Origin: Campylobacter concisus | GTDB lineage: Bacteria; Campylobacterota; Campylobacteria; Campylobacterales; Campylobacteraceae | DNA length: 10,839 nt | NCBI GenBank assembly: GCA_018375265.1 | Contig: JAHADO010000026.1 | Coordinates: 1-10,839 of the forward strand | Direction of reading: 5' to 3' | Shown: positions 1-8,733 of the stretch, in pieces | Position numbering within the stretch: position 1 is the first letter of the stretch | Layout: the number at the start of each line of letters is the position of its first letter | The notes under the pieces: generated by a model | Told to the model about the DNA's origin: nothing | The model's input: only the letters and a program-made list of their open reading frames with translations | The model's database searches: none | Position numbers and translations under genes: made by a program

Positions 1-2235
<2,235 letters not shown>

Positions 2236-2240
2236 TTTTT

Positions 2241-2245
2241 ACCTT
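2241..2245 (-). promoter_or_regulatory. Ribosome binding site of recA
   Basis: AAGGT on the minus strand, 5 bases before the ATG at 2235. It supports the long N-terminus of this RecA over an internal start. Confidence 0.7.
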
Positions 2246-2264
2246 ATAGTTGAAATTTGGCTTG

Positions 2265-2270
2265 ATTTTA
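2265..2270 (-). promoter_or_regulatory. Possible -10 box of a recA promoter
   Basis: In the 62-base gap before recA the minus strand reads TAGATAAAAT, giving a TAAAAT -10 box about 30 bases before the ATG. No -35 element is evident, which is usual for Campylobacter housekeeping promoters. In AT-rich DNA such a match can arise by chance, so recA may also be read through from murB. Confidence 0.4.
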
Positions 2271-2297
2271 TCTAAAAAGAGATGAATTTTACTTGAT

Positions 2298-2786
2298 TTA
2301 CTCGCAAATTATAATATTTTCGCCAAGCAGTGCAGCGCTATCAATAAGAGCAAAAAGCTGCTCTTTTTCAAACAAAAATCCATAAATTTGATCTTCGTTT
2401 TTTAGTATCGCAAGATTTAGTGGCTCTACAAGCGAGCTTGCGCAAAGGTTTAAAAAAGCTTCATCGATACTGTTTTGCGAAATTTGGGGTTTAGTTTTGA
2501 AATTTTCATCTTTTATAAAAGAGAGAAATTTATCTTGCGAGGTAGATTTATTAAATTTAAAAATTAATTTTTCTTTTAAGGCCTGCGCTAAAATTTCATC
2601 AAATTTAACTAGGTCGATGTAGTTTTGCACACCTAAAATTTGAGCAAAATTTAGCAAGTTTTTATCATAATCAGCCATATTTTTCTCATGCTCGCTTTGT
2701 GCCTTTTTAGCCCTATAAATGGCGTAAAATCCGATAGCTATAAACAAAAGTGAAAGGGTAAAAACTTCGCTTAAAAACTCACTCAT
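2298..2786 (-). CDS. Hypothetical single-TM protein between murB and recA
   Basis: I do not recognise a named family. The 162-residue product begins with a short N-terminus and one hydrophobic segment (about residues 7-24, LSLLFIAIGFYAIY) followed by a basic/charged stretch (RAKKAQSEHEKN). This suggests an N-terminal membrane anchor with a cytoplasmic helical region of about 135 residues. The longest open frame uses a TTG at 2807, but three tandem ATG codons follow at 2792, 2789 and 2786. AAGG at 2793-2796, overlapping the murB stop, is best spaced for the third, so I start at 2786. From memory, C. jejuni also has an uncharacterised gene next to recA, fliQ and murB. Being packed directly behind murB suggests co-transcription but does not reveal a function. 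Confidence 0.85.
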   Translation of the reverse strand: MSEFLSEVFTLSLLFIAIGFYAIYRAKKAQSEHEKNMADYDKNLLNFAQILGVQNYIDLVKFDEILAQALKEKLIFKFNKSTSQDKFLSFIKDENFKTKPQISQNSIDEAFLNLCASSLVEPLNLAILKNEDQIYGFLFEKEQLFALIDSAALLGENIIICE

Positions 2787-2794
2787 CATCATCC

Positions 2795-3592
2795 TTATAA
2801 AATGCAAACTTCAGTCTTAAGCTCTACGCCAAATTTCTCTAAAACTCTAGCTCTAGCCAAATTTATAAGGCTAGTGGCGTCTTCAAAGCTTGCGTGGTTA
2901 AAATTTATCAAAAAATTTGCGTGCTCTTCGCTAAATTTCGCTCCGCCAATAGCGTATCCCTTTAGTCCAACCGCCTCAAGCAATGCCCCTGCAAAGTGCC
3001 CTTCAGGATTTACAAAGCAGCTGCCAAAGCTAGCTCCTTTTGGTTGATTTGCCCTTTTTACGCTTATGGCTTCTGAAATGCTTGCATCAAAGCCACTAGA
3101 AAGCTTAAATTTAGCTCCCAAAATGGCCTCATCTATGCCGCTGTGACGGTAGCTAAAGTTTATCTCATCCTTGCTCACCCAGCCACGAGCCAGACGCACA
3201 TGCGTGAGATTGTCGCTTATGCTAAATTTAAGCAGCCCAGCGTTCATTTTTATAAGTCCGCCAAGTGTGCCTGGGATATTTTTTAAAAACTCAAGGTTCG
3301 CGATGTTATTTTGTTTGCAGAAGTTATAAATTTTGGCTGATTTTGTCGCAGCACCTATCTCAAGGTAAATTTTTTCATCACAAATTTCTAAATTTATATA
3401 GTCAAAACTCTTGCCAAGCATCGCCATTTTTGGGGGATTTGGCGAGATAAGCAAGTTGTTGCCCCCGCCTATCATCACAGCGCCTAAAAAGTGAGGCGAG
3501 CTTAGATCTTCAAGGTTATCAACCTCGAAAATTTCATGCACGCCGCCTATCCTAACCGAGGTAAATTTAGAAAAATCAACAAGCCTCGTCAC
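2795..3592 (-). CDS. murB: UDP-N-acetylenolpyruvoylglucosamine reductase MurB
   Basis: MurB is the cytoplasmic FAD enzyme that uses NADPH to reduce UDP-GlcNAc-enolpyruvate to UDP-MurNAc, the second committed step of peptidoglycan precursor synthesis. The 265-residue protein shows the FAD-binding GGGNNLLI (residues 42-49) and IPGTLGG (106-112). The YRHSG block (148-152, Arg149) and the GSCF block (190-193) follow, where Ser191 corresponds to the catalytic serine. A late Glu261 sits in KTEVCIL, the usual place of the catalytic glutamate. The length suits the short type of MurB. The start is GTG at 3592: it overlaps the fliQ stop by 4 bases (GTGA), a coupling arrangement, and the N-terminus lines up with the family. 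The stop carries the AAGG ribosome site of the next gene. Confidence 0.95.
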   Translation of the reverse strand: MTRLVDFSKFTSVRIGGVHEIFEVDNLEDLSSPHFLGAVMIGGGNNLLISPNPPKMAMLGKSFDYINLEICDEKIYLEIGAATKSAKIYNFCKQNNIANLEFLKNIPGTLGGLIKMNAGLLKFSISDNLTHVRLARGWVSKDEINFSYRHSGIDEAILGAKFKLSSGFDASISEAISVKRANQPKGASFGSCFVNPEGHFAGALLEAVGLKGYAIGGAKFSEEHANFLINFNHASFEDATSLINLARARVLEKFGVELKTEVCIL

Positions 3593-3855
3593 TGGATAAA
3601 TTCCGGTATAAAATCAAGCATGCGAGTGGTAAATTCAACCATCATCGAGATCATCCAAGGCATTAAAAATATGATGACAACGACGACTAACAAGATCTTT
3701 GGCACAAAGCTTAGCGTGGTTTCGTTTATCTGCGTGGTCGCTTGAAAAATGGAGATGATAAGACCAGCGATTAGTCCGCTTAGCAGCATCGGGAGGCTGA
3801 TATAAAGGGCGATCTTAAAGGTTTCAACTCCAAGCGAGACAAGCGTACTTTGCAT
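3589..3855 (-). CDS. fliQ: Flagellar biosynthesis protein FliQ
   Basis: FliQ is a small inner-membrane component of the flagellar type III export gate, built with FliP and FliR. The 88-residue length is standard. Two long hydrophobic segments are visible, about residues 13-37 and 50-75. Between them is the loop QATTQINETTLSFVPK, which is the hallmark of the FliQ/SctS family. The ATG shares one base with the mqnD stop (TGATG), and the 3' end overlaps murB by 4 bases. Its neighbours here are metabolic and wall genes rather than other flagellar genes, so it is probably transcribed with them instead of from a dedicated flagellar promoter. I see no sigma-28 or sigma-54 site immediately upstream. 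A virulence-type SctS is unlikely because no injectisome genes are nearby. Confidence 0.95.
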   Translation of the reverse strand: MQSTLVSLGVETFKIALYISLPMLLSGLIAGLIISIFQATTQINETTLSFVPKILLVVVVIIFLMPWMISMMVEFTTRMLDFIPEFIQ

Positions 3856-4727
3856 CAGCTAAACCTTACTTCGTTGTATTCAGTTGGGATTAGGTAGTCG
3901 TTTACGTCGATCGGCTTTTCAAAAATACCTTTGTCGTAGCCTATTTGATAGAGCTTATTTAGCGCTTTTAGCTGAGTTTCGTTCATGCTTATAGACTCGT
4001 CATTTGCGTATAAATTTAGATACACTTTTAGTTCATCTTTGCCAACTCTTATTAAATTTCGCTCCATTAGCATGTGAGATAAAAATGGCTTGTGCGAAGT
4101 GGCGATCCTAACGGCCTCGCTAAGCACTCTCTCGCACTCGATCGCGTCAGTTATCGGTAGGCTTCGTCTAAGCGCCATGCCACCAAGTGGAAGCGGCAAA
4201 TTTTCGCCGTTTAGTTCGCTCCAAATGTCCCAAATCTCACGCTCTACGCAGAGCTTATCGGAGAAATTTAAGATGCTTTCATGTATTAGCACGCCAGCAT
4301 CGACCTCGCCGCTAAGCACGGCATTTTCGATCTCAAGAAAATTTTTATAAACGATCCTTGCCTCTGGGTAGGCTATGCGAAATAGCAGGGCATTTGTCGT
4401 GTTTTTGCCAGAGAGCGCGACCTTGAAATTTCGCTTTAGCTGCTTATCTTTTAGCTTGATAAGCTTTGGGCCATATCCATTGCCAAAGCTCACCGCGCAG
4501 CGTAAAAGTGCAAATTCATCGCAAATTTTTGGATAGAGCGCAAAGCTGATCGCTGTTGCCTCATAAGTGCCTTTTAGCGCCTCTTCGTTTAGCGTTTCTA
4601 TATCAAGCGCCTTTGATGTGAAGGCTAAATTTTTACTGCTGACCCAGCCAAATTTGACCGCAGCATACATGAAAATATCGTCAGCGTCCGGCGAGTGAGC
4701 GACGTTTATAGTTTTTAGATTATGCAA
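3855..4727 (-). CDS. mqnD: 1,4-dihydroxy-6-naphthoate synthase MqnD
   Basis: MqnD acts late in the futalosine route to menaquinone, converting cyclic dehypoxanthinyl futalosine to 1,4-dihydroxy-6-naphthoate. Campylobacter relies on this route for its respiratory quinone. The 290-residue protein resembles periplasmic-binding-fold enzymes of the MqnA/MqnD type. It has HSPDADDIFMY near residues 11-21, ETLNEEALKG (44-53), the anion-binding GKNTTNALL (107-115), LIHES (147-151) with His149 matching the histidine proposed as catalytic in Thermus MqnD, and LPLPLGG (177-183). MqnA is the main alternative, but LIHES and LPLPLGG favour MqnD. The start is TTG at 4727, since the next in-frame ATG lies beyond the SPDADD motif and AAGGA sits 6 bases upstream of the TTG. 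The stop overlaps fliQ by one base. Confidence 0.9.
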   Translation of the reverse strand: MHNLKTINVAHSPDADDIFMYAAVKFGWVSSKNLAFTSKALDIETLNEEALKGTYEATAISFALYPKICDEFALLRCAVSFGNGYGPKLIKLKDKQLKRNFKVALSGKNTTNALLFRIAYPEARIVYKNFLEIENAVLSGEVDAGVLIHESILNFSDKLCVEREIWDIWSELNGENLPLPLGGMALRRSLPITDAIECERVLSEAVRIATSHKPFLSHMLMERNLIRVGKDELKVYLNLYANDESISMNETQLKALNKLYQIGYDKGIFEKPIDVNDYLIPTEYNEVRFS

Positions 4728-4733
4728 AGATGA

Positions 4734-4738
4734 TCCTT
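4734..4738 (-). promoter_or_regulatory. Ribosome binding site that supports the TTG start of mqnD
   Basis: AAGGA on the minus strand ends 6 bases before a TTG codon. There is no ATG or GTG between it and the conserved SPDADD motif, so this site decides the mqnD start. Confidence 0.7.
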
Positions 4739-4782
4739 TTTTTGATTACGCCATTTTAATGAAATTTATTTAAAATAAAGTT

Positions 4783-5280
4783 TTAAGGGCGGTTTTGAAA
4801 CGATTTTACCAGCTTTGCCTCTTTGAAATTTAGCACGTATTTCACGTCTATAGCGTCTTTAGCACCTTTTCTTCGAGCTTGGAGCGTCGAGTAAAACGGA
4901 TGCTTAAGTTCAAGCATCTTAATCAGTTTTTGATCGCTATCTTCTTTTTTTATATTTTCAACGATTATTGTCGTTATAAATTTGCCCTCAAACTCGTAAA
5001 ACGGCCAGACAATCACGCCTGCGTCGCTTGTCTTAAAGTCCGTAATCTTAGATTTTTTAGGGATATTTAGCATGGAGATGATCTTTTTGCGCGAGTTGTC
5101 CGCGTTTTGCACGGAGATCACCTTTACAAGCAGGTCTTTTTTAACCCCTATACCATTTTGACTAAAGCGATAAACTCCGTCTTCAAGGATGCCAACTTTT
5201 TCAAAGGCGTTAGCGTAGTTTGCGGCGGTGCAAGCGGTCAGTAAAAGCGACAGAATCGTTAAAATTTTTATAAATTTCAT
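4783..5280 (-). CDS. Putative lipoprotein of unknown function
   Basis: I do not recognise the family. The 165-residue product opens with a lipoprotein-type signal: a basic start (MKFIK), a hydrophobic core, then the lipobox LTAC with Cys17 as the likely lipidated residue. A signal peptidase I site after ANA (about residue 25) is an alternative. The mature part is rich in Lys, Ile and Val, with no further membrane segment and no obvious catalytic motif, and it looks like an alternating beta fold (for example VIVWPFYEFEGKFITTIIVENI). It starts 8 bases after the upstream pncB-like gene, with a GGA-containing ribosome site in that gap, so the two are co-transcribed. A 55-base gap with no hairpin separates it from mqnD. 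A membrane-bound or periplasmic location is inferred; its role is unknown. Confidence 0.85.
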   Translation of the reverse strand: MKFIKILTILSLLLTACTAANYANAFEKVGILEDGVYRFSQNGIGVKKDLLVKVISVQNADNSRKKIISMLNIPKKSKITDFKTSDAGVIVWPFYEFEGKFITTIIVENIKKEDSDQKLIKMLELKHPFYSTLQARRKGAKDAIDVKYVLNFKEAKLVKSFQNRP

Positions 5281-5288
5281 CTTCTTTC

Positions 5289-6377
5289 CTAAAATTTAAC
5301 TCTTTTTAGCCTATCTGAAGCGAAATTTTTTCTGCCAAATTTAGCCTCACCTTTGCCGTTTAGCTCGACTAGATCGCCTGTAAAGCCACAAATGTCATTT
5401 TTAACAAGATAGCTTCCCACGCCGTAAATATCAACTGGGGTGTTAAATTTCTCAAATTCGCTCATTTTTTGCGGATTAAAACCTGAGCTAACGACTATTT
5501 TAACGTGCTTAAAGCCAGCTTTATCAAGCGCCTCTCTTAGGGCAAATATAAGCTCCTTACAAACGCCGTGCGGGTCAAATTTACTCGTATCTTTGTCTTC
5601 AAAATACTTATCTATCAAATTTTTACTAGTATCAACTCTAACCGCGCCAAGCCTCTCTTTTAGGGCATTTGCAGCGTTTAGTGCGTCCGTGATTACGTCG
5701 TTGTTGTAGTCCACCAAGGCAGTGATCTGCTCGTTTTCAAAGGTTTTAGCGTAAATTTGGCAAGCCTTCACCACGTCTCCGCCGCACATTTGAATGAGCG
5801 CGTGAGGCATGGTGCCGCCACCTTTTAGCCCTGTAAGCTCGCCCTGAGCGTCTGTGGCGACCTTTTTGATGCCGCCGATAAATGAAGCATATCCGTCGCC
5901 TGGCTGCGTGCAGATGTCATCTTGTCTATCAGCCATGCTAAAGACGTCCTTGCCATTTGCCGCTTTTATCACGTCTCTGGAGTTTGTCGCTACGCAGCTT
6001 CTTCTAGTGAGCGTCGCGTCGATGACGTTTTCTAAAAAGCCAAAATTTTCATACTTGCCGCTTATCTTTAAAACTGGCTCGTTTGCATTTATGATATCGC
6101 CATCATCAAGTGCGTAAATTTCAAGCTCGCTTGGGTTTTTGGCAAATTTATTTATGATAGCTAAAACCTCGTCGATGCCACAAAGCATGATATCATCGCG
6201 CCTTTGAAAAAACTGCATCGTCACGTGCTGAGCTGGCAGGTTTTGCTTAATAATCTCATTTACTTTTAGAAAATATTTCGCCGTAAAGTAGCCCTCGCCG
6301 ATCCTTTGATCTAGCTTAAAAGTCTTATCTGTTAGCCTATCTATCTTGCCTTGCATCTTTAGCTCAAGTTCGTTCAT
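5289..6377 (-). CDS. pncB: Nicotinate phosphoribosyltransferase family protein
   Basis: By family this enzyme joins nicotinate and PRPP to make nicotinate mononucleotide for NAD salvage; it belongs to the type II phosphoribosyltransferases together with NadC. The 362-residue protein carries LTRRSCVATNSRDVIKAANGK (123-143 region), GGTMPHAL (187-194, His192), RVDTS (247-251), VVSSGF (295-300) and a GVGSYL phosphate loop (319-324). These are in the order expected for the shorter NAPRTase type seen in archaea and some bacteria, not the longer E. coli PncB. The exact base used (nicotinate, nicotinamide or another) cannot be read from sequence, so the symbol is a family-level call. The ATG at 6377 has AAGGA 5 bases upstream and a strong extended -10 promoter just beyond. 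It heads the long minus-strand cluster. Confidence 0.85.
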   Translation of the reverse strand: MNELELKMQGKIDRLTDKTFKLDQRIGEGYFTAKYFLKVNEIIKQNLPAQHVTMQFFQRRDDIMLCGIDEVLAIINKFAKNPSELEIYALDDGDIINANEPVLKISGKYENFGFLENVIDATLTRRSCVATNSRDVIKAANGKDVFSMADRQDDICTQPGDGYASFIGGIKKVATDAQGELTGLKGGGTMPHALIQMCGGDVVKACQIYAKTFENEQITALVDYNNDVITDALNAANALKERLGAVRVDTSKNLIDKYFEDKDTSKFDPHGVCKELIFALREALDKAGFKHVKIVVSSGFNPQKMSEFEKFNTPVDIYGVGSYLVKNDICGFTGDLVELNGKGEAKFGRKNFASDRLKRVKF

Positions 6378-6400
6378 GTCTGTCCTTTTGTTTTTGCGAG

Positions 6401-6409
6401 ATTATACCA
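6401..6409 (-). promoter_or_regulatory. Extended -10 promoter of the pncB-led cluster
   Basis: The minus strand reads TGGTATAAT, a perfect TATAAT with the extended TGn element. Transcription would start about 16-18 bases before the pncB ATG, leaving just room for its AAGGA ribosome site (6383-6387). No good -35 box is visible, as is normal in Campylobacter. This is the clearest promoter in the window. Confidence 0.7.
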
Positions 6410-6452
6410 TTTTGGCGAAATTTGGCGCAGGCAAAATAGGGCTAGTGAATTT

Positions 6453-6698
6453 ATGCAAAAAGCAATCTTTATGCCTCAAAAATTTATCCTAGCGCTCTCG
6501 CGAGGTCTTGGCGAGGTTGGCATAACGCTCATTTTAGGCGGCAATATCGTAGGCAAAACAGACACCATCTCTCTTGCTATCTACAACGCAGTCTATGACG
6601 GCAGAAACGATCAGGCACTCGCTTTAAGCCTTGTTTTAGTTGTGCTTAGTTTCGTCTTATTTTTTATTATAAATTTGCTAGAAAAAAGTAGGATTTAG
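6453..6698 (+). pseudogene. modB: 5'-truncated ModB-type molybdate ABC transporter permease remnant
   Basis: ModB is the inner-membrane permease of the ModABC molybdate importer and is normally about 220-230 residues. Only 81 codons remain. They match its C-terminal part: ILALSRGLGEVGITLILGGNIVGKT, then TISLAIYNAV and a final hydrophobic span of about 22 residues (LALSLVLVVLSFVLFFIINLL), ending at a natural-looking stop. The first three or four transmembrane segments and most of the ATPase-contacting loop are missing. No ModA or ModC gene lies on either side. The frame is uninterrupted and upstream ribosome-site quality is poor (AGGG, about 11 bases off), so I treat it as a remnant. TupB (tungstate) or another family permease is possible, but the GNI-G-T-T--LAIY pattern fits ModB best. 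It stands between two unrelated operons. Confidence 0.7.
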
Positions 6699-6743
6699 CA
6701 CAAAATTTATGCCAGCTAAAAATTAAATTTATTTAAATTTCGC

Positions 6744-6749
6744 TACAAT
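6744..6749 (+). promoter_or_regulatory. -10 box of the accBC promoter
   Basis: TACAAT stands in an AT-rich, T-rich stretch and would give a start site near 6756, about 28 bases before the accB ATG. The upstream bases 6719-6740 are almost pure A/T with periodic T runs, as in Campylobacter vegetative promoters. Confidence 0.6.
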
Positions 6750-6770
6750 TAGGGGCTTATATAAAAATTT

Positions 6771-6775
6771 AGGAG
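6771..6775 (+). promoter_or_regulatory. Ribosome binding site of accB
   Basis: AGGAG, 8 bases before the ATG at 6784, the strongest ribosome site in this window. It agrees with the high expression expected for accB. Confidence 0.85.
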
Positions 6776-6783
6776 AATTTTCT

Positions 6784-7236
6784 ATGAAAAAAGAAGATAT
6801 AAAAGAGCTTATCGAATTTTTTAATGGTATGGAGATGAATCATATCAAGATAAAAAGTGGTGATTTTGAGGTCGAGGTAGAGAAATTTGCTGATTATTGC
6901 GCACCTGCAAAGCCAGTGGTACAAGCAGCAGCTCCAGCGCCAACGCCTGTAAATGTTGTCGTTAGTTCAGAGGTAAAACCAGCTGCAAATTCGCCAAAAG
7001 ATAGCATAAAATCTCCTATGGTAGGTACTTTCTACGCTGCTCCAAGCCCAGGCGCTGCTCCATTTGTAAAAGTAGGTCAAAGAGTGAGAAAAGGCGATGT
7101 AGTGGGCATTATCGAAGCTATGAAGATCATGAACGAGATCGAGGCTGAATTTGACTGCCAGATCACTGAGATGCTAGTCTCTGACGGACAGCCAGTTGAG
7201 TTTGGATTGCCGTTGTTTGGCGTGGAGAAAAATTAA
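6784..7236 (+). CDS. accB: Biotin carboxyl carrier protein of acetyl-CoA carboxylase
   Basis: AccB carries the biotin that shuttles CO2 between biotin carboxylase and the carboxyltransferase in making malonyl-CoA, the first step of fatty-acid synthesis. The 150-residue protein has an N-terminal helical domain (about 1-37), a flexible Ala/Pro linker (about 40-70), and a C-terminal biotinyl domain. In the last of these, Lys114 of EAMKIMNEIEAE is the biotinylation site. The segment SPMVGTFYAAPSPGAAPFV (77-95) contains the family's 'thumb' insertion, typical of AccB and absent from most other biotinyl domains. The stop TAA shares a base with the accC ATG (TAATG), indicating coupled synthesis of the two subunits. 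The carboxyltransferase genes accA and accD are not in the window. Confidence 0.97.
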   Translation: MKKEDIKELIEFFNGMEMNHIKIKSGDFEVEVEKFADYCAPAKPVVQAAAPAPTPVNVVVSSEVKPAANSPKDSIKSPMVGTFYAAPSPGAAPFVKVGQRVRKGDVVGIIEAMKIMNEIEAEFDCQITEMLVSDGQPVEFGLPLFGVEKN

Positions 7237-8567
7237 TGGAATTAAAGAGAATTTTAATAGCAAATCGCGGTGAGATCGCTCTTCGTGCTTTGCGAACGAT
7301 AAAGGAGATGGGTAAAGAAGCCGTTGTAGTTTATTCAACCGCTGACAAAGACGCGCTTTATGTAAAATACGCCGACGTGGCTATTTGCATCGGTAAAGAG
7401 CGCTCAAGCGACAGCTACCTAAACATCCCAGCTATCATAAGCGCAGCTGAGATCAGCGAAGCAGACGCTATCTTCCCAGGTTATGGCTTTTTAAGTGAAA
7501 ATCAAAATTTTGTTGAAATTTGCTCACACCACAAGATCAAATTTATAGGACCAAGCGTTGCTGCGATGGCTTTGATGAGCGATAAGAGCAAGGCAAAACA
7601 AGTCATGCAAAGAGCCGGCGTGCCAGTCATCCCTGGCTCAGACGGCGCTGTGGCTGATACAAAAGCTGCAAAAGAGCTAGCCAAAAAGATCGGCTATCCT
7701 GTCATCTTAAAAGCTGCTGCAGGCGGCGGCGGACGTGGTATGCGCGTGGTTGAAAAAGAGGCTGATTTAGAAAAAGCATTTTGGTCTGCTGAGAGCGAGG
7801 CGATGAGTGCATTTGGCGATGGCACGATGTATATGGAAAAATATATCCTAAATCCACGCCACATCGAGGTTCAAATCATCGGTGATAGCCACGGCAACGT
7901 GCTTCACATAGGCGAGCGCGACTGCTCTATGCAGCGCCGTCACCAAAAGCTGATCGAAGAGAGCCCAGCTATCTTACTTGATGAAAAAACAAGAGAGAGG
8001 CTACATGAAACTGCCATAAAAGCGGCAAAAGCGATCGGCTACGAGGGAGCAGGTACGTTTGAGTTTTTGGTTGATAAAAATTTAGACTTTTACTTCATCG
8101 AGATGAACACAAGGCTTCAAGTCGAGCACACAGTAAGCGAAATGGTAAGCGGACTTGATATCATCGAGCTTATGATAAAAGTGGCTGAGGGCGAAAAGCT
8201 ACCGTCACAAAAGAGCATCGAGCTAAAAGGCCATGCGATCGAGTGCAGGATCACGGCCGAGGATCCAAACACCTTCACTCCGTGCCCTGGCAAGATCACA
8301 AAATATGTTTGCCCAGGTGGCCGCAACGTGAGAATGGATAGTCACATCTATCAAGACTACTCTATACCGCCGTATTATGACAGTATGATAGGCAAGCTCG
8401 TAGTTTGGGACACTGATAGAAACAGAGCCATTCACAAGATGAAAGTAGCTCTTGATCAGCTCATAATAAGCGGCATCAAAACAACAAAAGACTTTCACAT
8501 CGCCATGATGGAAAACAAAGACTTTTTAAGCAACAACTACGATACAAACTATCTTTCAAGACATTAA
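7236..8567 (+). CDS. accC: Biotin carboxylase subunit of acetyl-CoA carboxylase
   Basis: AccC uses ATP and bicarbonate to carboxylate the biotin on AccB. The 443-residue length is typical (E. coli 449). From the N-terminus it shows the pre-ATP-grasp domain with KRILIANRGEIA (4-15), then the glycine-rich ATP loop LKAAAGGGGRGM (158-169), HQKLIEE with Lys238 (240 region), FIEMNTRLQVEH (287-298) with catalytic Glu289 and Arg293, and the C-terminal domain with AIECRITAEDP. The segment usually written HPGYGFLSEN reads FPGYGFLSEN here (from residue 80). The change lies outside the catalytic residues, and I recall it as usual in this group. No stops or frameshifts interrupt it. The gene is followed 4 bases later by a strong hairpin that ends the operon. 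Confidence 0.97.
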   Translation: MELKRILIANRGEIALRALRTIKEMGKEAVVVYSTADKDALYVKYADVAICIGKERSSDSYLNIPAIISAAEISEADAIFPGYGFLSENQNFVEICSHHKIKFIGPSVAAMALMSDKSKAKQVMQRAGVPVIPGSDGAVADTKAAKELAKKIGYPVILKAAAGGGGRGMRVVEKEADLEKAFWSAESEAMSAFGDGTMYMEKYILNPRHIEVQIIGDSHGNVLHIGERDCSMQRRHQKLIEESPAILLDEKTRERLHETAIKAAKAIGYEGAGTFEFLVDKNLDFYFIEMNTRLQVEHTVSEMVSGLDIIELMIKVAEGEKLPSQKSIELKGHAIECRITAEDPNTFTPCPGKITKYVCPGGRNVRMDSHIYQDYSIPPYYDSMIGKLVVWDTDRNRAIHKMKVALDQLIISGIKTTKDFHIAMMENKDFLSNNYDTNYLSRH

Positions 8568-8571
8568 AACT

Positions 8572-8611
8572 AAATTTTAAACCATTGCCTTTTGGCTTTG
8601 GTTTAAAATTT
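8572..8611. terminator. Hairpin terminator between convergent operons, probably bidirectional
   Basis: Two perfect 13-base arms, AAATTTTAAACCA (8572-8584) and TGGTTTAAAATTT (8599-8611), enclose a TT/TT mismatch and an inner GCC-TTTT-GGC hairpin. It starts 4 bases after the accC stop. Because the outer arms are A/T-rich, each strand has a T-rich 3' flank, so it could also stop transcripts arriving from the minus-strand genes. The rest of 8612-8733 is AT-rich with no gene that I can see. Confidence 0.75.
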
Positions 8612-8733
8612 CATATTTAAATTTATTTTATATAAGCCAAGATTTTATGAGTTGAACTATTTTAAATTTAAGAGAAATTTAGCCAGATTGTAACTACAAA
8701 ATGTAATAAATACTAAAAATTTATCTAAATTTA

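Noticed and set aside
2236..2297. SOS/LexA box before recA
   Set aside because: No CTGT-N8-ACAG-like sequence is present in the gap.
4753..4758. TAAAAT on the minus strand before mqnD as an internal promoter
   Set aside because: It has no extended -10 or other supporting element in an AT-rich gap where such matches are common; read-through from pncB explains mqnD expression as well.
6418..6462. Other-frame reading AKFGAGKIGLVNLCKK as a frameshifted EAA loop of the lost ModB
   Set aside because: It lacks the expected LP end of the loop, needs both a frameshift and a small deletion, and overlaps the pncB promoter region; kept only as a hint in the modB finding.
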